Shown one piece after another: positions 53,706 through 63,275 of a DNA stretch of 64,000 nt. This stretch comes from Paracoccus albus (GTDB lineage Bacteria > Pseudomonadota > Alphaproteobacteria > Rhodobacterales > Rhodobacteraceae). Location of the stretch: contig NZ_CP115778.1 of assembly GCF_027913035.1 (NCBI RefSeq), positions 18,829 through 82,828 of the forward strand, given 5' to 3'. The notes under the pieces are model-generated. The model worked only from the letters and a program-made list of their open reading frames with translations. It ran no database searches and was not told where the DNA came from. Position numbers and translations under genes: made by a program. How positions within the stretch are numbered: position 1 is the stretch's first letter; each line of letters starts with the position of its first letter.

Positions 53706-54089
53706 ATGACACAAGCGACTGATTTCTATTCGCAGATGCTCGAATCCCAGAGACGCGCTGCCGAACAGCGGGCCGAAACCCGCGCGGCCCTTCTCACAGA
53801 GCTGCGCGCCCTAGGCGTGACCGGCCTAAAGGTGCAATACGAAGGCTACGGCGATTCCGGCAATGTCGAGGATGTCGTTGTGACCCCTGACACGGTCACC
53901 CTGAAAGAAGAGCTGCGGCGCCGCGTCGAAGACTTCGGCTGGGACTTCGCCTATGCGCTGAGCCCCGGTTTCGAGAACAACGAAGGTGGCTATGGCGAAC
54001 TGTCCTGGTCACTCGAGGCGGACAAGATCGATGTCAGCCACTCGAACCGCTTTATCGCGTCTGAGACCACCGAACACGAGGGGCTCTGA
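53706..54089 (+). CDS. DUF6878-like protein
   Basis: 127 residues from the ATG at 53706, seven bases after AAGGAG. Helical start (MLESQRRAAEQRAETRAALL), then LGVTGLKVQYEGYGDSGNVEDV and a WDFAYALSPGFENNEGGYGE patch matching the DUF6878 pattern as I know it. Function unknown. The stop is one base from the next start. Confidence 0.75.
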   Translation: MTQATDFYSQMLESQRRAAEQRAETRAALLTELRALGVTGLKVQYEGYGDSGNVEDVVVTPDTVTLKEELRRRVEDFGWDFAYALSPGFENNEGGYGELSWSLEADKIDVSHSNRFIASETTEHEGL

Positions 54090-54090
54090 C

Positions 54091-54567
54091 ATGGCACATC
54101 CCCTCCATCACGCTGAAAGCTCGGCCCGAAAGTTCGGCGGCGTTCCAGATGACTATCAGTTCGTGCATGAGTGGTTTGACTCATCGAAAGAGCACCTGGC
54201 CCTCTTTGTCCACCGTGCCTACCGCCATCATACGGCCGGAATCTATGATGCCCAACGGATCTTCGGACACAGCCTGATCAACAGCGCGGGCCGGGTCGTC
54301 CCGATCCGCTGGATTGGCGAGCAGCATGTGCGCGAAGACTGCCAGGGGCGTATCCCGTCCCTGGCGGACTGGCTCGCCCGCATTCAGCCGGAGCCATGGA
54401 TGGCCAATGGCCGGATAGACAACGATCCGACGCAGATCGGCAGCGATCCGCGCGCGGTCTGGATCGCGGCGGTGGCCAATCATCAGACCATTCTCGGCTT
54501 TGAGGATTGGCTCCTGAAGGTTTCGGTCGAGCACGTCGAGCATCGCCTGAACCGCGCCGCCGCCTGA
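54091..54567 (+). CDS. DUF6915-like protein
   Basis: 158 residues from the ATG at 54091, immediately after the previous stop, so probably translationally coupled. Key pattern: HPLHHAESSARKFGG, WFDSSKEHLALFVHRAYRHH, GIYDAQRIFGHSLINSAG and RWIGEQHVREDC, a histidine-rich layout consistent with metal binding. Found on related mobile elements; no activity known. Confidence 0.75.
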   Translation: MAHPLHHAESSARKFGGVPDDYQFVHEWFDSSKEHLALFVHRAYRHHTAGIYDAQRIFGHSLINSAGRVVPIRWIGEQHVREDCQGRIPSLADWLARIQPEPWMANGRIDNDPTQIGSDPRAVWIAAVANHQTILGFEDWLLKVSVEHVEHRLNRAAA

Positions 54568-54609
54568 TCCGCCGGGCGGCAAACTCGCCAACCATCTGAC
54601 CACGTCCAG

Positions 54610-54648
54610 ATCGACCCGCTCGAGCCACAAAAGGCTCGGCGGGTCGAT
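54610..54648 (+). terminator. Very strong intergenic hairpin
   Basis: A 16-bp stem with one bulge (ATCGACCCGC-t-CGAGCC against GGCTCG-g-CGGGTCGAT, six-base loop ACAAAA). It precedes the next gene by about 25 bases, so it may be a terminator, an RNA-processing stop or a translation control element. Confidence 0.6.
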
Positions 54649-54673
54649 TGCGTTTCAAAAAAAGGATATCGAC

Positions 54674-55309
54674 ATGCACGACCCCGTCTATAACGAGGTC
54701 TACCAAGGCCACATCATCAAAATCTACCACGACCCCGATGCTGATTGCCCGCGCGCGTGGTCCAACCTCGGCACATTGATCTGCTGGCATCGACGCTATT
54801 GGCTGGGTGACAGCCATGAGTTCGACAGCCCCGAGGCGTTCCTGCGCGATCTCGCAGGTGTTTCGGATCAGAGCGATCTCTCGATGGACCAGCTGCGCGA
54901 CCGCGCCGAGCGCAAGTCCGTGCTGCTGCCTGTGTTTCTCTACGACCATTCCGGGCTCGCCATGAATACCATCGGGTTCCACTGCCCGTGGGATTCCGGC
55001 CAGGTCGGTTACGTCTATGTGCCGCTTGAGGCGGTTCGGAAGGAGTTCGGCGTGAAACGCGTCACCAAGGCGCTGCGCGAAAAAGCCAAGGACATCCTGC
55101 GCGCAGAAATCGTCAGCTACGATGCCTATCTCGGCGGCCGGGTCTACGGCTATGTCATTGAGCGGGACGGCGACGAAGTCGATGCCTGCTGGGGGTTCGT
55201 CGGCGACTATGAAACGGGTTGTTTGCCAGAGGCGCGGGAGGCGGTACCGACACCGTCGCCGAGTCAGACACGTCGGTCCGCTGCCGCTCAAACGCAGGCT
55301 CACCCTTAG
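54674..55309 (+). CDS. Conserved-looking hypothetical protein
   Basis: 211 residues from the ATG at 54674 after AAAGGA. Motif-like stretches: YQGHIIKIYHDPDADCPRAW, SNLGTLICWHRRYWLGD, LPVFLYDHSGLAMNT and a closing DACWGFVGDYETGCLPEAR. Proteins ending in WGFxGDY are common on mobile elements but I know no function. The last 25 residues are low-complexity. The gene is followed by a strong terminator. Confidence 0.75.
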   Translation: MHDPVYNEVYQGHIIKIYHDPDADCPRAWSNLGTLICWHRRYWLGDSHEFDSPEAFLRDLAGVSDQSDLSMDQLRDRAERKSVLLPVFLYDHSGLAMNTIGFHCPWDSGQVGYVYVPLEAVRKEFGVKRVTKALREKAKDILRAEIVSYDAYLGGRVYGYVIERDGDEVDACWGFVGDYETGCLPEAREAVPTPSPSQTRRSAAAQTQAHP

Positions 55310-55477
55310 GAACCGGCACATGTGGTATACGCTCCTTTCCTTGCGCGAATCCCAATCGGCCTCGCATTGCTGCAATGCAGAAATATCATGGCCCGGCTAT
55401 TGTGCGGTCGCAGCATGAGCACTATGTTTCGAATGTGATCGGTTCTCTCCTCCTCCCTGAACCAATCAAAGTTAATC

Positions 55478-55518
55478 GGCGGCATCCACCTCCTCCCGGA
55501 TGCCGCCTTTTTCTTTTT
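55478..55518 (+). terminator. Rho-independent terminator
   Basis: Perfect 10-bp stem GGCGGCATCC / GGATGCCGCC, ten-base loop, followed by TTTTTCTTTTT. Ends the small-gene operon. Confidence 0.9.
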
Positions 55519-55748
55519 CAGAGCTCGTCCTGAAGGTTATCTACGGTTTGTCAGTCGCCGCTCGGTCGACGACGTACCCGTGTCGGATGCGCAGGCGGCA
55601 AACCGTCCGAAACTTCGGCGAGTTGGTAATACGTCAAGCTGACAAGGGCTTCCGCGATAGCGCCCACAGACCCATCCGTAGTTTCTGGGGATAAGTTTCC
55701 GCTACCTGAGCGGAGATCAGCAATCCCATGAAAGAGCGAGAGGCAGGG

Positions 55749-55769
55749 CGGGAGGGGTGACCCCTCCCG
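55749..55769. promoter_or_regulatory. Perfect 21-bp dyad before the methyltransferase-helicase gene
   Basis: Ten-base arms around a single central base, too tight for an RNA hairpin loop, so more likely a protein-binding operator. Confidence 0.45.
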
Positions 55770-55823
55770 GGTGAGAGAGTGCGCGCGGGGCTTGGGGCCA
55801 ACCCTCAACCCCGGAGATTGCCG

Positions 55824-58800
55824 ATGAACGCTCACCCCCATTCCGTCCAGCTTGCAACCGAGCCCGAAGCCCCTGCCCGACGCGAGGCCTCGGGTTTCGC
55901 CCAACACCTTATGCAGGTTGCGAGAACCCTCGTCCCCCTGTTCGAGGCAGGCAGGTCCATCGACGCCGCCGCCCTTCGCGCCGCCATGGAAGAGGCCTTC
56001 GGCGTCAGCGACACGAGTGGCGCCTGGGTCTGGAAGGACGCCTATGAGGCCGCCGAGACCGCCCAGATCCTGATGCTTTCGCGCTACGGCGCGCTGATGC
56101 AGCGCCAGGCACCCTCGCCGCAGGCCTTTCTTTACATGATCGAGCGTCTCGCCGGTCTAGCGCCGTCCCACACGCGGCGCTCTGAGGACAGCGTCCGTCT
56201 GCAACAATTCTCAACGCCTTTGCCGCTCGCAGCCATCGTTGCGCAGGCGGCAGGGTTTCGGGCCGAAGATCTGGTGCTGGAGCCCTCTGCGGGCACCGGC
56301 ATGCTGGCGATCTTTGTACAAATTGCAGGTGCTCCGCTGGCGCTGAATGAGCTTGCGGAAAATCGCCGCGCCTTGCTGGAAAACCTGTTCCCCGGTGCCG
56401 TCGTCTCGGATCACGATGCCGCCTCGATCGACGACCGGCTTGATCGCTCGATCATGCCCTCGGTCATCGTGATGAACCCGCCGTTTTCTGCGGCCAACCA
56501 TGTCGAGGGCCGGTTCCGGCAGGCAACCAGCCAACATGTGCTTTCCGCCCTGGCGCGCCTTGCACCGGGTGGGCGTCTTGTCGTCATCACTGGCGAAAGC
56601 TTCCGACCCTCGACGAAATCCTTCCAGTCGACATTCCAGCGGATTGGCCAGAGTGCCGATGTGGTGTTTTCTGCCGCCATCGATGGCAAGGTCTTCGCGC
56701 GACATGGCACCACGATCGACACGCGGCTGACCGTGATCGACAAGCGCACGGTCGGCGAACAAGAGAAAGCTCCGGACGACATCGAGGCCGCCTATCATCC
56801 GATCTGCGCGACCACGGCCGATCTCCTCGCGTCAGTTCTGACTAACTGCCCGGAGCGCCGCAGCCCCCCGCCCTGCCCTACTAGTTCGGCGTTGTCGGTT
56901 CCGTCCAGCCCGACGCGTACGAACCTGCATGCCCTGCGCAATGCCGCCCGCAAGGAAACCCGTGCGCTCGCCGAGGAACGTGCGAGGCATCCGTTCGACG
57001 ACATCCAGACGGTCCCGCTCGACTACCTGCCGAAAGCCTGGAGTGAACCCGAGGGCACGCTGCAGGACACGGTTTACGAGGCCTATGACCTGCAGGCGAT
57101 CCGGATCGACGGCGCAGCGTTGCACCCGACCGCACTTGTCCAATCCGCCGCCATGGCCTCGGTCCCGCCGCCCGTGCCGACCTATCGTCCCATCCTGCCG
57201 AAGAGCCTTGTGGCGGACGGCCTTCTCTCCGCGCCGCAGCTCGAAAGCGTGATCTGCGCAGGCAATGCGCATGAGACGCATCTCAAGGGCTGGTTCAAGC
57301 GCGGCGAGATCGAGGGCCAGCTGATGGCGGCGACCGAGGGTGATGAGGGGGCCTTTCGCCTGCGCAAGGGCTGGTTCCTCGGCGATGGCACAGGCTGCGG
57401 CAAGGGGCGGCAGGTCGCGGGCATTATCTTGGATAACTGGCTGCAGGGACGACGCCGGGCGGTCTGGGTTTCGAAGAGCGACAAGCTCATCGAGGATGCC
57501 CGGCGCGACTGGATGGCGCTCGGGGGGCGCGAAAGCGATATCGTGCCGCTCTCGAAGTTCCGTCAGGGCGGCGACATCAGGCTGCCCGAAGGCATCCTCT
57601 TCGTCACCTATGCCACCCTGCGGTCGGCTGAACGTGAGGGCAAAGCCTCCCGCCTCGATCAGGTGACGTCCTGGCTTGGCGAGGGGTTCAACGGGGTCAT
57701 CGCTTTCGACGAAAGCCACGCTATGGCGAATGCCGCCGGCGAAAAGTCCGACCGCGGCGACAAGAAGGCTTCGCAGCAGGGTCTCGCTGGCCTCGCGCTG
57801 CAAAACGCTGTGCCCGATGCGCGGGTGCTCTACGTTTCGGCCACGGGAGCGACGGTCGTCGGCAATCTCGCCTATGCCTCCCGACTTGGCCTTTGGGGCA
57901 CTGGCGATTTCCCCTTCGTGACACGGGCTGAGTTCGTCGCCGCGATGGAGGCTGGCGGTATTGCCGCCATGGAGATGATCTCGCGCGACCTGAAGGCGCT
58001 TGGGCTCTATCTCGCGCGCTCGCTCTCTTATGCCGGGGTCGAATACGAGATGCTGGTGCATGGGCTGACACCTGCCCAAGTCGCGATCTACGACAGTTAC
58101 GCCGATGCCTATCAGATCATTCACACCAACCTCGAGGCCGCCCTTCAGGCCTCGGGAATTTCTTCCGAAACTGGCACCTTGAACGCCCAAGCGAAATCCG
58201 CCGCGCGTTCCGCCTTCGAGAGCAACAAGCAGCGCTTCTTCAACCATCTCATCACCGCCATGAAATGCCCCTCGCTCATCCGCGCCATCGAGGCGGACCT
58301 GGCCGCAGGCCATTCGGCGGTGATCCAGGTGGTCTCGACCAGCGAGGCGGTGATGGAACGCCGCCTCGAGGACATCCCGCCCTACGAGTGGGACGATCTT
58401 CAGGTCGATTTTACGCCGAGGGAGAACATCATGGACTACCTGATGCATAGCTTTCCGACGCAGCTTTTCGAGCCCTACACCGACGAGAACGGCGATCTGC
58501 GCTCGCGCCCGGCGCTTGATGGCGACGGCAACCCGATCATCTGCCGCGAGGCGGAGCGGCGTCGCGATGAGCTTGTCGAGCACTTGGGTGCCCTCGCCCC
58601 GGTGCAGGGCGCGCTCGACCAGATCCTCTGGCATTTCGGGGGCGATGCCGTGGCCGAGGTCACCGGACGCAAGCGGCGCATCGTGAAAACGCGCGAGGGG
58701 CGGCTCAAGGTCGAGAACCGCCCCGCCTCCTCCAACCTCGGCGAAACCCAGGCCTTCATGGACGACGCCAAGCGCATCCTGATCTTCTCCGATGCTGGCG

Positions 58801-60221
58801 GCACGGGGCGCAGCTACCATGCCGATCTTGGTGCGAAGAACCAGCGCCTCCGCGTGCACTATCTGCTGGAGCCCGGCTGGAAGGCCGACAATGCGATCCA
58901 GGGGCTCGGGCGCACCAATCGCACCAACCAGGCGCAGCCGCCGCTCTTTCGACCCGTTGCGACCAATGTGAAGGGTGAGAAGCGGTTTCTTTCCACCATC
59001 GCCCGACGTCTCGACACGCTCGGGGCGATCACCAAGGGGCAACGCGAGACGGGCGGCCAGAACATGTTCCGCGCAGAGGACAACCTCGAGAGCCCCTATG
59101 CGCGGTCGGCGCTGCGGCAGTTTTTCTACAAGCTGCGCGCAGGCAAGATCGACGCCTGCTCCTACGCGAAGTTCCAGGAGATGACCGGGCTGACGCTCGA
59201 TGAGGGGGATGGCACGATGAAGGAGAACCTGCCGCCGATTCAGCAATTCTTGAACCGCTGCCTGGCTCTGCGGATCGACATGCAGGATGCGATTTTCGAG
59301 GCCTTCGGCGGGTTTCTATCGGCCATCATCGAAGACGCACGGCAGGCTGGCACGCTGGACGTCGGGCTAGAGACCCTGCGCGCGGAAAAGTTCGAAATCG
59401 TCGACCGCAAGGTCATCTTCGAGCACGAGGTGACGGGCGCAATGGCAACTGCGCTGACCGTCGAGCGCACGGATCGCAACGACCCGCTCACCCTGCCCCG
59501 CGTCAAAGCCATCTGCGCCGACACAAAAGGCGCGACGCTGTGCTGGAACAAGACCTCCAAACGCGCGGCCCTGATGGTGAAGGCACCAGCCTTCATGGAC
59601 GAGGACGGCGTACCGATCCTGCGGGTGAAACTGCTGCGGCCAATGGCCACAGATATCCTCGCCCTTTCCGAGTTCTCGAAATCACACTGGGAAGAGATCG
59701 ACGACCAGATGTTTGAACAGCTCTGGCAGGCCGAGGTCGACGCCGTGCCGGAGTTCACCACCTCGAAGATCACGCTGATCTGCGGCCTCCTCCTGCCGAT
59801 CTGGGACCGGCTGCCCGCTGACAACATGCGCATCTACCGCCTGCAGACCGAGGATGGGGAGCGCGCCATCGGTCGTCTGGTCAGCCAGGAGCAACTCCTG
59901 AACGTCTACGCGAGGCTCGGTCTTGACTGCCAGTTCGAAATGACGCCGCAGGAGGTGTTCACTGCGGTGATGGAGGGTAAGACGACCCTCAGCCTGCTTG
60001 GGGGTTACCAGTTGCGCCGTTCGCTGGTCATGGGACAGCCAAGGCTTGAACTCATTGGCGCATCGGGCGCGGCCCTGCCCGGTCTGAAGGTCATTGGGTG
60101 TTTCACCGAGGTGATCCAGTGGAAGACACGGGTGTTCATTCCGGTCGACGGCATCGACGTGTTGGCGCGGGTACTCGCCGAACACCCGGTCGGTGCCAGT
60201 GCCGCGGATGCAGCCGGATGA
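55824..60221 (+). CDS. Methyltransferase-helicase fusion (strawberry-notch type)
   Basis: 1465 residues from the ATG at 55824. An N-terminal class I methyltransferase has LEPSAGTGMLAIF near residue 150 and NPPF near 215 (the adenine/cytosine-N methylase motif). A strawberry-notch-type helicase follows: Walker A GDGTGCGKGRQ near 520, DESHAMAN near 628, and FSDAGGTGRSYHADLGA plus QGLGRTNRTNQ near 985-1025. Such proteins are hallmarks of large conjugative plasmids and phages and probably modify or remodel incoming DNA. The gene overlaps the Toprim gene by four bases. Confidence 0.9.
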   Translation: MNAHPHSVQLATEPEAPARREASGFAQHLMQVARTLVPLFEAGRSIDAAALRAAMEEAFGVSDTSGAWVWKDAYEAAETAQILMLSRYGALMQRQAPSPQAFLYMIERLAGLAPSHTRRSEDSVRLQQFSTPLPLAAIVAQAAGFRAEDLVLEPSAGTGMLAIFVQIAGAPLALNELAENRRALLENLFPGAVVSDHDAASIDDRLDRSIMPSVIVMNPPFSAANHVEGRFRQATSQHVLSALARLAPGGRLVVITGESFRPSTKSFQSTFQRIGQSADVVFSAAIDGKVFARHGTTIDTRLTVIDKRTVGEQEKAPDDIEAAYHPICATTADLLASVLTNCPERRSPPPCPTSSALSVPSSPTRTNLHALRNAARKETRALAEERARHPFDDIQTVPLDYLPKAWSEPEGTLQDTVYEAYDLQAIRIDGAALHPTALVQSAAMASVPPPVPTYRPILPKSLVADGLLSAPQLESVICAGNAHETHLKGWFKRGEIEGQLMAATEGDEGAFRLRKGWFLGDGTGCGKGRQVAGIILDNWLQGRRRAVWVSKSDKLIEDARRDWMALGGRESDIVPLSKFRQGGDIRLPEGILFVTYATLRSAEREGKASRLDQVTSWLGEGFNGVIAFDESHAMANAAGEKSDRGDKKASQQGLAGLALQNAVPDARVLYVSATGATVVGNLAYASRLGLWGTGDFPFVTRAEFVAAMEAGGIAAMEMISRDLKALGLYLARSLSYAGVEYEMLVHGLTPAQVAIYDSYADAYQIIHTNLEAALQASGISSETGTLNAQAKSAARSAFESNKQRFFNHLITAMKCPSLIRAIEADLAAGHSAVIQVVSTSEAVMERRLEDIPPYEWDDLQVDFTPRENIMDYLMHSFPTQLFEPYTDENGDLRSRPALDGDGNPIICREAERRRDELVEHLGALAPVQGALDQILWHFGGDAVAEVTGRKRRIVKTREGRLKVENRPASSNLGETQAFMDDAKRILIFSDAGGTGRSYHADLGAKNQRLRVHYLLEPGWKADNAIQGLGRTNRTNQAQPPLFRPVATNVKGEKRFLSTIARRLDTLGAITKGQRETGGQNMFRAEDNLESPYARSALRQFFYKLRAGKIDACSYAKFQEMTGLTLDEGDGTMKENLPPIQQFLNRCLALRIDMQDAIFEAFGGFLSAIIEDARQAGTLDVGLETLRAEKFEIVDRKVIFEHEVTGAMATALTVERTDRNDPLTLPRVKAICADTKGATLCWNKTSKRAALMVKAPAFMDEDGVPILRVKLLRPMATDILALSEFSKSHWEEIDDQMFEQLWQAEVDAVPEFTTSKITLICGLLLPIWDRLPADNMRIYRLQTEDGERAIGRLVSQEQLLNVYARLGLDCQFEMTPQEVFTAVMEGKTTLSLLGGYQLRRSLVMGQPRLELIGASGAALPGLKVIGCFTEVIQWKTRVFIPVDGIDVLARVLAEHPVGASAADAAG

Positions 60222-61264
60222 GTGCGCGGCGCAGCATAGCAGACCTCTCGGCCGATCTCGCAGACCGGGCCGAGAGTTTCTGCCGCCACTATTTCCCCGA
60301 AGGACGCAAGCAGGGCAATTATTGGCAGGTTGGCGATACCTCGGGGGCTAAGGGCCAGAGCCTCGCGATCCGGCTCCAGGCGCAAGGTGGGCGCAAGGCC
60401 GGGTCCTGGACCGACTATGCGACGGGGCAATACGGCGATCTGATCGACCTGCTGCATGAACGGCTTGGTTCGGTCACGCTCAAGGAAACGCTGAGGGAGG
60501 CCCGGTCCTTCCTGGGCCAAGCCCCCTGCCCCGCCGTGCCTCGTGACTCCCGAAACGTTGAGCGCCCGGATGCAGCCTCCAGCAAACGCATTGCGCGGGC
60601 GCGGAAGCTCTTTGCCGCTGGCAAGCCGATCCTCGGCACACTGGCCGCCAGCTATCTGCAGGGGCGCGACATCGCGCGCTTCGGTCCTGCCCTGCGCTAT
60701 CACCCGCGGGTCTTCCTGCGTCAGGGCGAGGACGACCCTGATCCGCCGCAGAGGTCCCCTGCCCTGCTCGCAAAGATCACCGACAATCGGGGCCAGATCA
60801 CCGGATGCGCAAGGGTCTATCTCGACCCGTCCACCGGCGGGTTGGCCGGGATCGAGAGCCCGAAGCGGATCTTGGGGCAGCTTCGCGGTCATGCCATCCG
60901 TTTCTGGTCCGGCTCACCTCGCTCCGATCTCATCGTGGGCGAAGGGCTCGAGAACACCCTCTCGGTTGGCACGGCTCTCCCCGAGTTCGATCTCGCCTCC
61001 TGTCTCACCGCCACCCATCTCGGTCTCTTCATCCCGCCGCCGGGGATCAAGCGTATCTGGATCGCACGGGACAATGACGAAGCTGGACGAAACGCATCCA
61101 TGAGATTGCGTAACCAGCTGGAATCGCGTGGAATTACCTGTGGTGACCTCGTGCCGACCATGGGCGATTTCAACGACGATCTGCGGGCATTTGGCAGAGA
61201 TGCGCTGCGCCGGTCCCTGTTAGGGTCCATGAAAGCACAAGGTCCGGAGATCGAGGACGGGTGA
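60218..61264 (+). CDS. Toprim-domain primase-like protein
   Basis: 348 residues from the ATG at 60218, coupled to the upstream stop. The N-terminal DUF7146-like part has FCRHYFPEGRKQGNYWQVGD and SWTDYATGQYGDLIDLL; the C-terminal Toprim fold has LIVGEGLENTLSVG (catalytic glutamate) and IWIARDNDEAGRNAS (DxD). It resembles plasmid primases that prime the transferred strand in the recipient. Coupling to the methyltransferase-helicase suggests the two act together on incoming single-stranded DNA. Confidence 0.85.
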   Translation: MSARRSIADLSADLADRAESFCRHYFPEGRKQGNYWQVGDTSGAKGQSLAIRLQAQGGRKAGSWTDYATGQYGDLIDLLHERLGSVTLKETLREARSFLGQAPCPAVPRDSRNVERPDAASSKRIARARKLFAAGKPILGTLAASYLQGRDIARFGPALRYHPRVFLRQGEDDPDPPQRSPALLAKITDNRGQITGCARVYLDPSTGGLAGIESPKRILGQLRGHAIRFWSGSPRSDLIVGEGLENTLSVGTALPEFDLASCLTATHLGLFIPPPGIKRIWIARDNDEAGRNASMRLRNQLESRGITCGDLVPTMGDFNDDLRAFGRDALRRSLLGSMKAQGPEIEDG

Positions 61265-61562
61265 GCGCCGGCCTTCTCGGGAATGTCCCACAGGGCAAAG
61301 GTTCCGCCGGTTCGATCTGATGCCGTTTGAATAAGGGGAGCGATGGACCGGCGGGTCGGGGCTGAGTGCCCCTCGCCCAGGCAGCAATGCGCCGCTACCC
61401 GGAAAATTCCCCTGCCCCTTCGGGCCATTCCTCGCGGGATCAATTTTCCGGCTCTGGGCGCATTCTCCGCTGCGCTCCGATCCTGACGGATGCGGCCCGG
61501 TCGCCGCCGGTCCTGATATCGCCCCATCCAAATCGGGTCAGATCAAACAGAGGAACCAGACA
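61265..61562. other. Leader region of the DUF2493 gene
   Basis: No gene. From 61407 it matches the leaders of both DUF736 genes: CCCCTGCCCCTTCGGGCCAT, CTCGCGGGATCAA, and CTCCGCTGCGCT about 40 bases later. The block is shared by three genes and is likely a regulatory or RNA element. Confidence 0.6.
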
Positions 61563-62474
61563 ATGCCCCATCAGACAGACATCCAAGAGGACACCGGTGT
61601 GACCTCCGCCATCCTCGACCACCTCGCACTTCACGGCGCAACGCCTGGGCCCGGCGAGACCGATCATCGCCCCCTGCCCCAGCCCGACGAGGTCGAGCTC
61701 GCGATGGCGACGCTTTTCGACACCACCATTGGCCTCCTCACCGGCAGCCAGTTGGAAGAAAATCTCGAAGAGGTGCTTTGGTCCCTCACCTCGATCTTCC
61801 ATCGCCGGCTTACCCATATCCAGAAGCTTCTCGATGACAACGAATTCGAGGTCCGGGAAAGTCTCGCCGTCCAGGACGGCTCCGAGGTCGCCTCGGTCGA
61901 ACTCGAGCGCCTCCAGATGATCGGGCTCAAGCTCTGGGACCATCGCGACGCTTTCGAGCAGATGCGCGATCTTGCCGTGGACCACTTCTCGGCCGCCACG
62001 GGTTCACCCTGGCTGCCCCGCACCGGATCCAAGGTCTCGCATCGCGGCTTGACCTCCGCCGTGGTGGACAGCCGGGCCTATCTCTCGGCGAAGCGCCGCA
62101 AGGAGACCGAGGTGCACTGCCCCGAAGGCACGCGGATCGCCTTCTCGGGCGGGGACTATCAGGCCTATGATCTGATCTGGTCCGTCCTCGATGCCACCCA
62201 TGCCAAATATCCCGACATGGTGCTCCTGCACGGTGGCACGCCCAAAGGTGCAGAAATGATCGCGGCTCGCTGGGCAGATACCCGGGGCGTCACCCAGGTG
62301 GTCTTCAAGCCCGACTGGAAGAGGCACGGCAAGGCCGCCCCCTTCAAGCGCAACGACAAGATGCTCGAGACCATGCCCCAGGGTCTGATCGCCACCCCCG
62401 GTTCGGGTATCACCGAGAACATCGTCGACAAGGCGCGCAAGCTCGGGATCCGCATCAAGAGGATCGGGGCTTAG
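61563..62474 (+). CDS. DUF2493 family protein
   Basis: 303 residues from the ATG at 61563. The N-terminal helical 170 residues precede a Rossmann-like DUF2493 domain: GTRIAFSGGDYQAYDLIWSV, MVLLHGGTPKGAEMIAARWA and VTQVVFKPDWKRHGKAAPFKRND (abbreviated), related to the SLOG nucleotide-binding fold (GG and TPKGAE loops). Such domains bind or sense nucleotides, and some act in immunity; the function on conjugative elements is unknown. It shares its leader with the DUF736 genes. Confidence 0.85.
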   Translation: MPHQTDIQEDTGVTSAILDHLALHGATPGPGETDHRPLPQPDEVELAMATLFDTTIGLLTGSQLEENLEEVLWSLTSIFHRRLTHIQKLLDDNEFEVRESLAVQDGSEVASVELERLQMIGLKLWDHRDAFEQMRDLAVDHFSAATGSPWLPRTGSKVSHRGLTSAVVDSRAYLSAKRRKETEVHCPEGTRIAFSGGDYQAYDLIWSVLDATHAKYPDMVLLHGGTPKGAEMIAARWADTRGVTQVVFKPDWKRHGKAAPFKRNDKMLETMPQGLIATPGSGITENIVDKARKLGIRIKRIGA

Positions 62475-62595
62475 GCCCCGGTTCTACCATGACATCAGTC
62501 AGAGCTCACTGTGCGGTTCGCTCTATGAGCTCGCAGAGGTACGCAGTTCTGCGGCAATTGGTCTGTCAGACTGCTGAGTGTGTGGATGAGTATTT

Positions 62596-62931
62596 CTAGC
62601 CGCTCGCTGTCGCGGGATTTCCTGAAGCCTCGTGACGCTCTCGTCGTCCCGCGATCAGCGGGATGTTCGCCGAAAGGCACCCCATGTCGGCCAGGAAACT
62701 GACCAATCCGACGATCGTCTTGAACTCGCGCAATTTGAAGACGCTGCGGCTTGTGACAAGCATCTTCGCATCCTTGCCATCCTTCGTCACCGCGTGCACG
62801 ACCCAGGAGCCATACCAACTGTTGTGGCGCTTCTCGGCAGTCTCGTTGCAGATTACCTCGATGAGGTAACCATCTGAGAGCAGATCGCGCAGGCCATCCT
62901 CGGTGACCACATTCGGTGTTGCGCCGTCCAA
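62596..62931 (-). CDS. Hypothetical protein with TTG start
   Basis: 111 residues from a TTG at 62931, preceded by AGAGGAT. The sequence (SDGYLIEVICNETAEKRHNSWYGSWVVHAVTKDGKDAKMLVTSR, abbreviated) has good protein character up to about residue 80. It is transcribed against the flanking backbone genes. No family recognised; the C-terminus may be poorly folded. Confidence 0.55.
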   Translation of the reverse strand: MDGATPNVVTEDGLRDLLSDGYLIEVICNETAEKRHNSWYGSWVVHAVTKDGKDAKMLVTSRSVFKLREFKTIVGLVSFLADMGCLSANIPLIAGRRERHEASGNPATASG

Positions 62932-63275
62932 CAGCTTATCCTCTTCACTTATGCTTACACCTATCGGGATTGGAGCGGGCCCGAGCTATTGCCCGATCTC
63001 CCGAGTCGCATGCGTCGTTTGCTCAGTTTCGCGATGCCATACGGGACATCCTCGAAGTCCGCAACGCCACCGGGATTGAGGTCGTCGGGAACAGATGCGC
63101 GTGTCCTCGCTCTGGCATTTCAACTTCTTCAGCCTGTCAGATCACTGTCTGCTTGAGGCCACTGGTGACTCGACCGAGGAACTGAACACGGGCCGGTGTC
63201 GCCTTGCGACGGGTCCTGGTGTGTATCGAAAGATCAGGTGTGACTGTCCAATGATCGCTTCGGCGTTCTTGGCTG
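62932..63275. other. No convincing gene
   Basis: About 340 bases between the minus-strand gene and the repeat copy. Its left edge probably carries the promoter of the TTG-start gene. Nothing else recognised. Confidence 0.45.

Larger units (their letters stand above)
55310..55823. other. Intergenic region with terminator and leader dyad
   Basis: No credible gene. It contains the terminator at 55478-55518 and, before the next gene, a 21-bp near-contiguous dyad (CGGGAGGGGT-g-ACCCCTCCCG, 55749-55769) followed by a GGTGAGAGAG stretch. Confidence 0.6.

Noticed and set aside
56832-59246. Antisense open frame of about 800 codons in the methyltransferase-helicase gene
   Set aside because: The plus strand carries ordered helicase motifs throughout; the antisense frame has none and no ribosome site.
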